The position numbers and the translations under genes were made by a program. A DNA stretch of 64,000 nucleotides, taken from contig NW_003314337.1 of NCBI RefSeq assembly GCF_000143415.4, positions 373,036 to 437,035 of the forward strand, read 5' to 3'. Of this stretch, positions 42,887 through 56,024 are shown one piece after another. Within the stretch, counting starts at the first letter, position 1, and each line of letters opens with the position of its first letter. Origin of the DNA: Selaginella moellendorffii (Eukaryota; Streptophyta; Lycopodiopsida; Selaginellales; Selaginellaceae). The notes beneath the pieces were generated by a model. It worked only from the letters and a program-made list of their open reading frames with translations, made no database searches and was not told the origin of the DNA.

Positions 42887-44703
42887 TTAGGACGTCTTGG
42901 ATGACATTCGTTGCAACTTTCTCTTCATCCGTGACTTGACTTTCACCTTGGTCGCAACAGTGGCCATGGTGTTCGCGAAGTTGCCAACAGCCATCACGAT
43001 TAGCAGCACTCCACACGCCACCATCTGCAAGAGCGAGCACAATCTTAGAGAACAACATCACGGCCGGATAGAAGACTTGCCTGCCAATCGTAATCTTTGT
43101 CCACCATTGGAGTTTTAAGCAGTTTGAAACCAATGAAGAACTGGAACGCCTGTAACGAAAAGCCAAACCAGCGAATTGTTTTCCTTGGAGACTAATCGTG
43201 ATCTCTTTACCTGGAGAATGAAGAGCAGGGGATACAGCACCCAGATCTGTCCCTTCATCCCCGCGGTCTCTCCCCACACCACGTCCATTCTTCCAGCCTG
43301 AAACAACAGGTAATATCACCCAGTTAGAACCACAGAAGAGATGTTTTAGCCTGTTGTTAGTCCATAGCAAAAAAGAATATACATTCAAGATATCGCGCTC
43401 AAGGCCTTGCCTTTCCAAGAGCGATTCGTGTGTACAAGCGCTGTCGCTGGTATCGATTCTGCAGTAGCATCGAGACTCCCTGCATGGCTGCCCAAGACAA
43501 AAAGTGTCTCACAGCTTCCTACAAAGAGCCATGAGAAGGACGAACAAAGGAAGAATTATCAAAAGATTACCTGTTTACGAACGCACGACGGGTGCCCTTG
43601 AATGCCCCATGTCAAACTCACAAGAGCTGTAACCATGGCAAAATAATGATGATATACCCACCTGAGCGACAAAGAGACAATTCAAGACGGACAAAAAACG
43701 CAAAACAGGATAAAACACATACCATGGACGTATGTCACTTCCGTTCACTCGAAGAATGTTTTCTCGCAGTGCCAAGCTGGTGTAGAAGAACAGCAGCCAT
43801 GCCTGACACAGACAGAAGGATTTTAATGGAGCGAATACAAAACCAAAGTTACTTACTTGGTAGGCTTGCACAGGTACAGCTGGGAAGCAGCCACTCCATA
43901 AAAAGTTCTTGAGTAACAGGAGGACACAAGGAAACGCCAAGAACAACACTGCTGTTCTGTCCTGAAAGGATGCGGCCAAACAGGACATTAATTTCAAAAC
44001 CAGAAAAAAAAAAATCCTTTGCAAACGAACCCTGTAAGTGTTGTACTCTTCCTTCACTTTAAATCGCGCGTCATTCCGGGTAGCTCGGACGTTCACTGGC
44101 CCCAGGAGGAGGCGTAGAAACAGTCCTGGAAAACTCACCGATCAATCCAGATCCAAAACGCTGGAAAGAGCGAAGAAGAAAAGCTTTACCATTCGACTTG
44201 TGAGGAAGAAGAGCTGCGACATCACCCTCGTAGATCATGCTACGGGCCCTGTAGAGATCATCGTCCAGCTGACATGCATGCGAGTGTAAAGTTAGAAAGA
44301 AAGAGCGAAGAGAGAACGCATAGAGCAAAACCTTTTCCACCAGATGATTTCCAATCATGTCCTTCTCTAGCAGCGCAGCAATCTCGCCCTTCAAGCTCTT
44401 AATCTCGGCATCGTAAGCCAGCGCATGCTGGCTCAACACTTGCGCTTCCGCCCTTATCCTGGAGCTGTGAACCGATGCTTCGTCCTGTAGCTTCTTACAC
44501 CTCTCCACGAAGCTCCCAATTCTCGCGACGATCTCTTTCTCGGCCGGGAGCTCGCATCGGTAGCTCCGATTCGCCGCGCAGCCAGTATTGGAATTGGAAT
44601 CGGAATCGGGCAGAGAATTGGAATTCGAGTGTGGAGGCGCCATACCATCTTGCGTGAGCTCATCGACCGGCGCTCCCCCGGCGGCGATGCCCGCTTCTCC
44701 CAT
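42887..44703 (-). CDS. TMEM120/TMPIT-like membrane protein
   Basis: Multi-exon. The start at 44703 (MGEAGIAAGGAPVDELTQ) leads to a coiled-coil N-terminal half (ERCKKLQDEASVHSSRIRAEAQ, AEIKSLKGEIAALLEKD). Membrane exons follow: FLRLLLGPVNVRATRNDARFKVKEEYNTYR, LLLLKNFLWSGCFPAVPVQAYQ, LLFFYTSLALRENILRVNGSDIRPW, VYHHYFAMVTALVSLTWGIQGHPSCV, MQGVSMLLQNRYQRQRLYTRIALGKA, MDVVWGETAGMKGQIWVL and VACGVLLIVMAVGNFANTMATV, with a basic end. These blocks are characteristic of the TMPIT family with about six transmembrane helices. Animal TMEM120A (TACAN) has an ELOVL-like fold and binds coenzyme A; the plant role is unknown. Confidence 0.88.
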
Positions 44704-44862
44704 CGCCCGGAGAAAATGCCAAAACCCTAATCCACGCGTGGCATATAATTCAGGTAGCTGGGAGCATGTCCGCCATAGCCAGAGAAGGCAAACCTAGTTA
44801 CACGAAAGGCCACGCGTCACGAAGTTACAGCGCCACGCGGTTAGAAAAATATTGTTGCTAGA

Positions 44863-46845
44863 ATGCGGGCTATGGTCTCCTCTTCTCGGGTATGGTGTCG
44901 CCTCCATTGAGCTGAAAATTAGGTTTCCCGTTCCAGGTGTGCATTGTGAGCAGCGATTTTGGCGCCCGGAGGAGCGCGCTGAGACGCTGCTGCGTTGTTT
45001 GCCGCGATGGAGCGCGCGGTTTTGATTCCAAGGTGAGCATGCAAGCATGGAAATTCTTTTGATACATTGCGTGAATGCGGTCGCAGAAGAGCGATAGGAA
45101 GGAGCGGGCGAGACCAAAGCCAGTGTAAGGATGTGTGTTCTTTCGTGAAAGAGTGTTTATTTTCCTTTGATCCATAGGACCAAGCCTTTGGAAAGCAAGA
45201 GTGCTCGTAAGTTTCTTAGACGCTGGAGTTTGTGCTCTCTTAGTTTCTTCGTTTTTCCTCCAGAATTTCCACCAGGCGAACAAGCTTTCGAGAAAGATGA
45301 CAATACTGACTTTGAGGAGCGTCTTAAAGCAATCAAAAGGTACATGGAGTGAGCTACAAGTGGTACTAGTTTATGTTTTCCAGTTCTGGCGAAGAGCAGC
45401 TACGAATCCAGAAGGAGAGAAAGTTTGGTCCTCTCGACTATTCCAGTCCCCCAAAAGAAGAAAACAAGAACAACCTGCTTCTCAAGGTATTTTTTGGTCA
45501 GTGCTTTTGTTTTTTACGAGCCATGAGGTGTTCAGGATTTTTTATAGGCTGGTGCTGGGCTCGCTGTCTTGGGACTCATTGTATCATTTGCAATCGGCGA
45601 CTTTCTTCCGACAGCAAGGTTTGTTCTACGGCCGCACGAGTTTTTTTTTAACACTAGCACTCACTTCGTTTCCTGTAGTACAAATCTAGACAACGGTGTG
45701 GTTGCCAGCAAGAGGCTTAGGCCCCAAGAGGAGGAGAAATTCAAGGTAAAGCATTACTGTTTTTGCTCCTAAACACTTGTGACGCGTATTTAAACAGGCA
45801 GAACTTCAAAAGTTCGAGGAAGCTTTGAAAAATTCTCCAGATGATTTGTCTGCGCTTGAGGTATACGGTTTCGAACAAGCTTTGAAGTTCCCATTGATCG
45901 ATCTCTGTTTGGCAGGGGGCTGCTGTTTCTTATGCCGAGCTTGGTGAATACGCTAAAGCTCAAACCAATCTAGAGAAGCTTATTCGGGTATGCATTGTCG
46001 GCATGGATATGACTAGCTTGACTTGTTTGAAATGCAGATGTCTCCAAGCAATGTGGAAGCGCTAAGGCTCTTAGCAGAGGTGAAAAGTTCGTTGAATGAT
46101 TTTGAGGGAAGTTCCAATGCATATCGCCAGGCGATCAAAGTAATTCATGTCGCTTTTAAACATTTTCTGTAAACGGTTTTTGTCTTCAGGCTTCTGGTTC
46201 GACCTCCATGGAACTATTGCTGGGACTCACTGAAGCTTTAATAGATGCCAATAAACCTGGAGAGGTAACGAACGATATTTGCTGTGTCTGACGTTTCTTA
46301 CTGAAACATTTTAGGCAGTGGACGAGCTTCTTAGAGCAAAGGAGACAACAAAAACGGCACCTGGTGTCCAACTCTTAAAGGCAGATAATGTTGAAGACAG
46401 AACTTCTAGTCCCGCGGAAGACGGAACCTCCTCCTCATCATTGGATCCCGTGCAGGCAAGTGCGCTTGACGTAATTTTTGGCCTCACCAGATTGTTTCAC
46501 AGATTGATCTCCTGCTTGGAAAAGCATACTCTGCATGGAATCGTCCCACGGATGCATTAACCGTTTATGATGCTTTGATAAAAGGCCGTCCGGATGACTT
46601 TAGAGGATACTTGGCCAAGGTTTGCGAGTTCCTAAGTTTTTCATGTGTAGTTCTTTTACACCAAATGCCTATCAGGGAGTTCTATTGAAGGAGCAAGGTC
46701 AGGCAAGCGATGCTGAACGAATGTTTATCCAAGTAAGAGCTCTTCTATCTAGTTTTCTCACTCTAATTAACTCGCAACATGGTAGGCACGCTACTTCGCT
46801 CCTGCAAAGGCTAAGTATCTCGTGGACAAGTACACGAGACAGTAA
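44863..46845 (+). CDS. Chloroplast TPR protein (SLOW GREEN 1-like)
   Basis: About fourteen exons. The proposed start 44863 (MRAMVSSSR) splices to VCIVSSDFGARRSALRRCC, an acid-poor transit-peptide-like leader. Then come SKKSDRKERARPKPV, QFPPGEQAFEKDDNTDFEERL, a transmembrane segment (AGAGLAVLGLIVSFAIGDFLP) and TPR units: AELQKFEEALKNSPDDLSALE, GAAVSYAELGEYAKAQTNLEKLI, MSPSNVEALRLLAEVKSSLND, ASGSTSMELLLGLTEALIDANKPGE, IDLLLGKAYSAWNRPTDALTVYDALI, GVLLKEQGQASDAERMF; end VDKYTRQ. One intron (from 46456) appears to use a GC donor. The layout resembles the chloroplast protein SG1, needed for thylakoid development. A decayed copy of the last exons lies at 55660-56010. The stop is about 16 bp from the end of a PPR remnant. 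Confidence 0.8.
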
Positions 46846-46860
46846 AAGCGCTCGAGCTGA

Positions 46861-47170
46861 TCTATACAGAGATAACGTTGGCCAGCAGTAGCCACGAGAT
46901 TCCACTCGGGCATAGCGTCAAACACCGACTTTGCGTCTTCCAGGAGGCCCTTTTGCGATACAAGGGTCTGCTCCGGGGAGGCCCCAGAAACGAGGCTCCG
47001 CTCTGGGGACTTGTGAAACAGCTCGCTAGCTCTCTCAAGATGCCCATTCAAGGTATTAGCCCAGAGCAGCTCTACGAGACAATGCCCCTCTCTCTCTGGA
47101 ATATCATTGAACGTATGATCGATACTGAATCTCTCAGGCATTGTTTGGAAGAGTTCTTGCGCCCAAGCGA
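46861..47170 (-). pseudogene. PPR gene remnant
   Basis: Homologous to parts of the intact PPR gene at 56025-57629. The terminal ANVVSV-stop piece (46861-46883) is joined directly to a segment matching about 56653-56995 (MPEWNLVA, KGLLEDAKSVFDAMPE, ANTLNGHLERASELFHKSPE), so some 600 bp in between are deleted. It ends near 47170 and has frameshifts. No function expected. Confidence 0.85.
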
Positions 47171-50100
47171 GCGATCTCTCCTAGATTCCAGATTTAATTT
47201 ACTAACCATAATTGACCATTAAACATCATTAGTGTTTTTAATACATCAATGGTGTTTTTAGCTCGTCCTTAGTAGTCTTCATAACACTCTTTCCTTGTGT
47301 TGAAGGCTTGCAACAACTCTCGAGAGCTTATGTGATGGTAAGCCAACTTGATTTAATTGATGGTGCCAAACAAGCTGGTCAAACTACAACCTTCACTAGT
47401 AATCAGTCTTTCGTGCAAGTTGTTAAATGCTTTATGTTGGTATACTATGGGTGATACAGAAGCTCCCAATTTAAACAAATGCAATAAGTTCTTGAACCAT
47501 TGAGTGTGTCAAGCACAATAATCACCCTTAAAGTTCAGATTACATATCCCTAGCTTAAGCGTCTAACACTTCAAATCAATCAACATATAGCATCATATTA
47601 TTATTGTAAAAGAGCGATATAGATTAAATCAGAAAACCACACTATTATGCAAAACTCAGTAATTTTGTAAAACTTAGGATGAAACTATTATGCTAAGGAT
47701 ATAACAACAAAAATTCCAAAGCTCCACTATTTAATAGCTATAACTTGATCATAGCAAACATTTCTCAAGGAGTAAAGGGATAATCATTTAAATAGTGTCA
47801 GAAAACAAAGACACACAAAATAATATATTAGACTATAAAAGATTCTGGATGATGCATTGCAATGAGTTTAAATGAATATGGCTAACCATTTTTAGCCTTA
47901 TAGTTAAAAATCTAGTACAAAATAACCATGAAACAAAATAAATAGCTTAACAAAGTTAATGGGGATTTTAATTAGTGTTTTGTTTGTCTTATATTCAACC
48001 AATGTGTTAACAAAAACTACAAAGTGAATTTAATGAATTGTAAAAATATGGATTGATTGCTTATTATAAATCTTTATAAAATAAATGCTCCCTTAGTTTA
48101 TAAAATATTTAAGCATTGTTATTCAATATTTGGTGATGAAAGATTTCATCAGCCATTTTTCTCTAGCTTATAATGACTATTATATATAATTAGCTATGTA
48201 AGGGTATAGATAAATGACTATAAGATCTGTGAGGTAGTGAAAGTAATTGTAAAAAACCATTAATTCATTAAATATTTAGTTGTTCTTGAATTTTCATAAT
48301 TGTTTTTCTTTTAAGTTTAAGTCTCTCATCAAAAGATATTAAACACTTGGCAAGTACAATTACAACTATTTATAAGATTCCAATTGAAGATTATATGAAG
48401 CTAATTGGATATATAATAATAAGTTTTTTCTTGTATTTTATCATTTAATCCCTTTTCTTCCTAAGTATAATCACTTTGAAAAATCAAGGTCTATATAACC
48501 CATATGACAAATGGTTATTTAAAATTTATCAAGACAAATTTAAAAAAAACAAATTAGAGTATATTGCTTGTTCTTATGAGGGAATTGAATTTTTAAGATT
48601 GTTAATTTATTACTTTTGGTAAGTAAAAACACTTTATTCTGTACATATTTAACTTTCTTTAAAATTCAAATAGAAAAGATGATTAATAGGCTCATATTCA
48701 TGAGTAGTAGCAATAAAATTTTAATAAAAAAACCAAAAGCTTTACAATGAAACAAAAATATAAAACTTATTATTTTTTTTAAGTACAAAAAAGTTAATAG
48801 TTATTTAGGAGAAAAGATTTAAGAATTTTATTTAACAAAAGTGTTATACTATATAAATCTCAAGAATGTATAATATGAAATTGTACTAAAGTAATAGATT
48901 ACTTTCAAGTAGCAATAATTAGTCATTTTTAGAGAAAAATGTAATACTCTTTTTTTTTAGTTTCTAACTTTTGATGTTATTTTATAAATTTTAACGATAT
49001 ATAATTACTTTTAACTTTATCCAAAGATTTAAAAATTATAAAAGCTTTAGTGCTACCAACTAACATCACTATATTTTAACATTGTATTGTAAGTAATTGT
49101 GTCATTATATTTAATGAACTTTAATTTTTCAAGCTTACTTTGGTGAAATACATGTTATATAATTGAAAAGGTAGCTAAGTTCTTTAAAATTAGGCAGTTA
49201 GTATTCACATTTTGAAAAAACATAGCTAATAACAACAAAATTTTTATAAAGCAATTATTTCAATGGAATTGTTAAATCAAATTAATAGATGAGCCACATC
49301 TTATTAAGGGTTAAAAATTAACTCAAGTCATCACTTGTGACATTTTAGCATTAATCCTTTCTCACTCTCGCAATCCTAAATGTGATAAAATATTTTAGAA
49401 TTAAAATATTCCTAGGATTTACTCAATACTTAATCTAAATTTAATCTCATCAAGTAAGATATAAACACTTTATAAAGTTTGGAGTAAAAGTTTTTCATTT
49501 AAGCACCTAATTAAATAAAATTTTCTAATCTAAACTATATAGAAAATATGTAATTTCATAAGTTCCTTCATATTGCATAGACAATAAAAAAATGATGGTG
49601 AAAGGTGTATATAAATTTTGGATAGTTTTACTTACATATTTTTGTAAAGTTAAAGTTGAAATAACTTTTTTATTTAATTGATCCCATATTAGTTCTTGGT
49701 TCTTATACTAGAATTTGCTTCAAAATTACAAGAATATGTCAAAGTCTAATAGTTAATAAAAATTTTATTTATTTTTGAAAATTCCTTTTTGTTTGGTATT
49801 TAATTTTAATACTCCTATTTTTACAAGCCAATGTAAGGCTAGTGATATAAAAATTCTTATCAGCAAGAGCAATGCCATTAAGTCTTATGGGAATATTTCT
49901 TTTCTAAGATGAGTGGATTTTTAAATTTAACTTCAGTAATTTTTTTCTTATTTAAAATGTTTAACTCTAATAGTTGTGTGTAGACATATTGATAAGTGAC
50001 ACCATATATAAAAGAGGTATGATTTTTGTTAACTACTACCTTCTTTATCTTGATATCACACTTGAATGTAAGTTGGCTATAGTCCTATTCATGAGCATTT

Positions 50101-51296
50101 CAATATAGTTTAAACTAAGTAACTTCACATAAGCCAATGCCAATATCCATACAATATATTAAGACATTAGTACTAAGCATAATCATAACTCAAAATTTCT
50201 TACCTATAATGTATGCCTCTCAAAAATAGAAGTACTAGCATAATATAGATTAAAGCTTAGTTTATCAATATAGCCCATCAATAGTTTCATAACCTAAGCT
50301 AAACTATTCTTCCTTTTGTTTTGTTGCTTTCTTTTTTTTTTTTACCAATGACACAACATGACAAACTTTAAAGCAGTTGATAATGCACTATATATATGAT
50401 GATTTTCCCTCTTTGTTTACATGGTATATGTAGAGTATCTAGATCTACAAATCAAGGACATTTTCTCTTATATTCACTTTTGAAGTAAGAAATATAATAG
50501 AGAGAGAGATGTATGAACTAATATAACCTAGTGAGGGGTACTATGCCCAAAAACATATAACAATGTTACAAAAGTAGTTTATTCTTGAGCTTTTCATCTA
50601 CTTATAAGTGATTAAGTTTTCCATTCTACTTTAGTCATTTAACCATACCTTTAACCACTTGGAAGAGTCTCATTAACAACCTCCATAAGTATTATTCTCA
50701 ACTTGGGAATATGCTAGCCCCATGAATAACATCTATGCCACTTGGTCCAAGTGCTTTATGTGTTTGATCCCATGACAAACACCCCAAAGATACCACTAAC
50801 ATATTAACTTATTATATTGAAGCCATGTCCATTTACTTTTATCTTATTGGTAGTTAAAGACCACTCCTACCATAATCGGCCATCCATTCATAAGTGGTCA
50901 TCGTAAGACTATACCTTAACATCTTTAGGATGCTAAAGACATGAGGAACACCCTTCTTTAATATCCCTTCTTTGATATTCACCAAATCCCGCTCTATCCA
51001 CAACTGTACTCACCAATATTGCCATTGGGTCAAGGCTTGAAGGCTTGACCATTAAGTCCCATTAACTTTTAAGACTTCCTCACCATATAACTGTATTTTT
51101 AGTCATTACACAAAAGGATTATTCCTCTTTCTTTCCATAATTTGGGATTTTGGGGAATGCTAAGTATCCAAGTAAATAGTGCCACCCACACTTGAATTGG
51201 GAGTATCAACCATTCAATCTCTTGAAAGAGCTAAAGCTAGCTCTTTGTAAGGAACCGACTCCCTGAGATGTTGTAGGCTAAAGGATCCCCAAAAGC
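47171..51296. other. 4.1-kb AT-rich, gene-free stretch
   Basis: Very AT-rich with dense stops in all frames, long A and T tracts and many ATAT runs. No protein motif, RNA gene or clear repeat border was recognised. Composition differs sharply from the gene-rich parts. Probably old transposon sequence. Confidence 0.6.
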
Positions 51297-52880
51297 TTGA
51301 CCGAAATGACAAAGAGTTCATCGGATGGGACCAAGTCGAGGATCGAGTCCAAGACCGACTCTAGGGCCGAGTTCGAGATAGAGTCCGGAATCGAGTCCGA
51401 GACCGACTCGGGGACCGAGTTCGAGTCCGAGTTCGAGTCCGAGTTCGAGACCGAGTTCGAGACGGAGTCCGAGATCCGAAATCGGGTCCGAGACCGAGTC
51501 TGAGGTCGAGTCCAAGGTCGGGTTCGAGATCGGGTCCGAGATCGAGTCCGAGATCGAGTCCGAGACCGAATCCGAAATCAGATCTGAAATTGGGTCCGAG
51601 ATCGAGCCAGAGACTAAGTCCAAATACTAATACGGGTCAAAGGGTGAAAGCCCAAAGCTCCCAGGGGGGGGGGGGGCTGCAGGGGGTTCCAAAAGTATAG
51701 TAGGGATAGTGAGGTCCAGGAACCAGTCTTGAATGAACTCTCCAGTGGTGCTTCCAAACTGACTTGAGGTTGAGACTGGGGCCGAGGGGCCTTGGGTGGG
51801 AGTGAGCATGGGCCTGAGTGGTGCCGGAGGGGCCACCCAGGGAAGTGCTCAAGAGCAGCTCCCACTCCCGAAAGGGAAACCGACTGCGGTGCTCCCGGCT
51901 CAGGTGGAATGGTGCCCCACTTGAGTACCTTGTGGCTCATTGGTCTTCGCCCTTCCTAGGGGCTTGGGCCTTCCCTTCGGGATGGAAGTGGGGGGGTAGA
52001 GGTACCCATACCGGGCCGTTAGGCCACGGTGTTTCGCCCCGACGTCCCGAAGCAAGTGTTGCACCCAAGACTTGGGATTTAGAGGGTCCCATGATCAAGT
52101 CTTGTGGTACCAAGGGGTGTTAGGAATCTGGAGGCTTGGTGTGCTTGGCTGTTTATGCCTGCGGGGAGTGTAGCCAAACCTTAAGTCCAGTCTAACCCGG
52201 GGAGGGGGATTGGGAGAGATTTGGGAATCCGTAGATGGATGGCTAACACTCCGTTGCTCATGTAGTAAGTAGCTGAAACCAAGTAGGACCAAGTAGGAGC
52301 TGGTACCATAGGCGGGAACCTTGGCGAGGGAACTTAGCACAAGCCAAGGCAGAGTTGGTCGGATAGACGAGGTAAGCTGGCAAATTGGAAAGGAAAAATT
52401 TGTGGCTTACACTCTTGAACACTTTACAAAGTTACCCCACTTATCTATCTGTGTTTATTCTACCCTTAGACTTTTCAATGATTATATCATCACTTATTAC
52501 GTAAGCTTTCTTAAGTTACACTAGCCTTTTTTGGCTAAATTGATTCCACTAGAGTCTAACCCCCACACTCTCCTTACTATACTTTTTGAACCCCCCATAG
52601 CCCTTTGCCCCCACCCCCAAGGGATGATCACTTTGGGTTTTCACCCCACAACCTGCATTAGTATTTGGACTTAATCTTGGACTCAGACTCAAACTCAAAC
52701 TTGGATTTAAACTCATACTCGATTTTGGACTCGGTCTTCCACCTTGAACTCCATCTCAAATCCATCTTGAACTCTATTTCAGATCCATCTCAAAGTCCAT
52801 CTTAGACTCTATCTTAGATCCATCTTAAATTCCATCTCGGGAGCAATCTCAAACTCTTTCTCAGACTTGGTCTTGACACT
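51297..52880. mobile_element. Inverted-repeat (foldback/TIR-type) element with GAGTCC-type minisatellite arms
   Basis: The left arm (about 51318-51715) holds a hexamer array of GAGTCCGAGACC-type units, then TCCAAATACTAATACGGGTC, GTGAAAGCCCAAAG, a run of G (51664-51675), GGGGGTTCCAAAAGTATAGT and AGGGATAGTGAGGT. The right arm (about 52560-52880) carries the same order as its reverse complement: GTATAGTAAGGAGAGTG, GGGGGGTTCAAAAAGTATAG, GGTGAAAACCCAAAG, TCCAAATACTAATGCAGG and a diverged TTTGAGTCTGAGTCC array. The arms therefore form an inverted repeat around a GC-richer centre (51720-52340). No transposase ORF was found. The Glu/Ser/Asp-rich frames in the left arm are translation of the hexamer, not genes. 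Confidence 0.7.
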
Positions 52881-55499
52881 TCCATGTCATAACATTTGCT
52901 ATATATCAGTCTTTTTTGTGTCCTTTTTTAGAGATTCATTCATTGATCGCTTTATACTTGTTCTTTAAGCACTTTGTTGAGAGTTCCACTCCCGCTTTCA
53001 ACTTTTCAAGTTAAAACTTTTAGTCCAAATGTGTTACATTCATTAGATTCTTGCTTTGACCACTACCATATGGCATGGGCTCCACTTTGGGGTTCAGGGA
53101 TTTGTGTTCATACTACTTCTGAACATTTCAATTTACTTACAACTTAATGATGAAGCAATATGTTGTTTCAAGTCAAATCATTTTGAAAAGCTTATGGTAA
53201 CAAATTACAACCATATATCAATAATATGACAATGATGGTAGTATACTTTACTCATATAGCCTTCTATAGTCATGTTCTAGATGCTTCACTTAAATAGTTG
53301 AATCATATCCTCCAAACTCCCTTTAACATCAAAAAAGTTTTACAAACTCCTATACTTGGCTACAAATAAGCCAATATCCTATGAGAAAATCTTCAATGAA
53401 TCATACTCTATAATAGTGGCACAAATACTCACACTATAATAGTATATACCAAAGCTCCTAAAAAGGCTAAAAAGTAAAGAATTAAAAATCTAACTATTGG
53501 AGCTTGCTACAGTTTGAAAAAATTGGTCAGAATCTACTATTATTGTAAATGCCTAGAAAATATATGATTAAACATAATTACACATGTTACAACAATGAAC
53601 ACAATGGCCATTTCTCCCAAGACAAAAGCCTCTAGTGGCCTTTAAGTAACCAACTAAAGTTTAAATAAACAAACTTACTCTATAAAAAAGCAACATCCTA
53701 GATTAAAGAGATGCCTAAATTAGGTAACTCTTGCAATAGAGGTAAGATACTCTCTACTTCTTATTAGATGGAGAAGTGGCTTATAAAAGTTTGGATGAGT
53801 AAATTGGCTTTGTGGAAGAACAAGCCTTCTAGACACACTACCACTTTGGCATATGTTAGTGATATATTTGGAGGTTAAAGTTAGTGGTAAAGACCTCAAA
53901 GTTGCTCTAAGAGCATGTTGAGCATTATCACATGCCCCCACTAGTTGCAAACCACCATTTGTATAGAAAAAGAGGGCATTTACAACCATGTCTCTTGTTT
54001 TGCTCCTAATTAGGAGCAAAAATTGTGAAAAAACAAGTGGGAAATATCTTTTGGTCATCATAATAGTGCAACAGGCTCTTAATGCCCAAGTGAAGAAGGG
54101 GGGCTAGGCCTTAAAAGTTGTAACTCTCAAGACATGCCCCACAAAGGCATCTATTGTCACCATATAAATTGTAAAGATTTGTTTCCATCCTTCATATTGG
54201 CTTGTGGGATAGGCACTTGGCCTTCATATCAAGAGTGACATTAAGATGCTCTCTAGGTGAATTTGGCATCACTGGCTGGTAAATTGGTATTGCATTTGTT
54301 ACTCTCAGGTGAGGCACTTGATAGACTATGATTTCTTAGAGTAGCACAACACCTCATCATTGTATATTCACCACCTTTTAATTACCTAAGCACTCTTCAT
54401 TAAAGCATCCTCACAAATTGAGGTGGCGCTAGCACATATTTACATTGATAGTGGCTATAAAGAAGGTTCTTCAGCCAGCAACCTAAATGATGTGCAAAAG
54501 CCATAAAAAAACTCTTTATTGGCATGGGAAGAAGGTGGAGGCATGGCATTATGACTTCAATATAACCTTCTACTCAATCCAATTTTCCCTACCACAATTT
54601 CCTCATTGGGCAAATATAGTGATTGTGAAGATTCTAACCCAATAGTAAAGAATGAGGGTGTTTGGACCCTAGAAACAAGATAGGGGGCATTTAGCAGTGG
54701 CATATTAGCACTAAAGAAGTGGCATGAGAGGCTAAAGTGTTAGTTGAGACATGACAATGTAACAAACTAGAGATAAGTTTGCTAAAGTGTATAAAGCCAC
54801 TATAGACAGAGTTAAATATTGTTATAGCTCCCTCCAATCTTGAAAAGAAGAATTTCTTGTCTAATTTACTTAAGAAGTAATAACCTAGTAAAAGGAATTA
54901 AATGATTATTGTTTGTCCGCTATACTCACCCTCTCTTTAGAGATGTTAATGTCTTCATTAACCATTTATTAACAGTTCGTAGTCCCACAGTAGATCCCTT
55001 TATCCATATATGCTCAATGTGTATGATTTCAATTTTAGGGGTGGGAATATACTTTACTTAAAACTAATAAATAAGAATCAAACTTGTGTGATACTTATAC
55101 AAAATAATTTATTTCTCTTTTAGAAAAAAGGTAATTGTTTGGTAAAACAACCTTTAGTGCGTATTTTATCTTTATATATCCCCCAAAGTTTCAAATATCT
55201 ATAGTCTAAATCTTATCCTATGATTATATATATTACAAGAACATTGGTGATGAGAAAAGTATATTAGACATCAATATGACAATCAATCACATTAACAGTG
55301 TCTCTATCAAATTTCATGATCACCAATATACTATCTACAATTAATATCCTTTTAAATTTCATGATGCCAATATACTACCTACAGATGGACAATATGATAG
55401 CATAAGAAAGTAGTAATGATAGGGTGGCTTAAATATTTTGTGTTTAGCTCCCAATGTAGTGTTTGTCAATGGAATACTATTTCTTATCATGAAATCATA
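52881..55499. other. AT-rich, gene-free stretch
   Basis: No gene is supported. A 113-codon frame at 53720-54061 (-) has no recognisable motif. Composition resembles 47-51 kb. A short direct duplication ending CCAATATACTA.CTACA occurs near 55322-55385. Confidence 0.5.
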
Positions 55500-55570
55500 G
55501 TAATTGTGTGTTTTTAATTTTTTTTTAACCATGGCATTCCAAGTGATAACATCCCGCATGGTTAATTTTA
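55500..55570 (-). pseudogene. Single PPR-motif remnant
   Basis: Reads MRDVITWNAMV on the minus strand and closely matches the intact PPR gene around 57013-57050 (ERDVIAWNAMV). Flanked by unrelated AT-rich DNA. Confidence 0.6.
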
Positions 55571-55659
55571 AAGGCAGAATGATGTTCAAGGCAATGTGCT
55601 TCAGTTGAAGACTGAATGCTTGATATAATATTTGAACTCATGAGATTTTTTTCACAGGT

Positions 55660-56010
55660 TGATCTCCTGCTTGGAAAAACGTAGTCTGTGTGGAATTGTC
55701 CGATGGATGCATGACCATTTATGATGCTTTGATAAAAAGTCGTCTGGATGATACTTGGTCAAGGTTTGTAAGTCCCTATTGAGGTGTATTTTTCTTACAC
55801 CAAATACATCGATCTTATGCTGGCATAATAATAATAATATTTATCAGGGAGTTCTATTGGAGGAGCACGGTCAAGCTAGTGATGCTGAAAGAACGTTTAT
55901 CCAAGGAATAGGTCTTCTATCTAGTTGTTTTCACGCTGCCTTTTATTTTAGGCACGCTACTCTCCTGCAAAGCCTAAGCATCTCGTGGAAAAGTTCACGA
56001 AACAGTAAAA
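55660..56010 (+). pseudogene. Chloroplast TPR gene remnant (last exons)
   Basis: Aligns with 46504-46848, covering the exons that encode IDLLLGK..., GVLL.EQGQASDAER and the C-terminal exon, with introns still recognisable. Frameshifts and lost splice positions prevent coding, and no upstream exons are present. It ends about 15 bp before the stop codon of the intact PPR gene. Confidence 0.88.
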
Positions 56011-56024
56011 GCGCTCGAGCAATT

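Noticed and set aside
51297-51623. Glu/Ser/Asp-rich ORFs on both strands
   Set aside because: Both are direct translations of the GAGTCC-type hexamer array in the inverted-repeat element.
53720-54061. 113-codon ORF on the minus strand
   Set aside because: No motif, no neighbours and AT-rich surroundings full of decayed sequence; length is compatible with chance.
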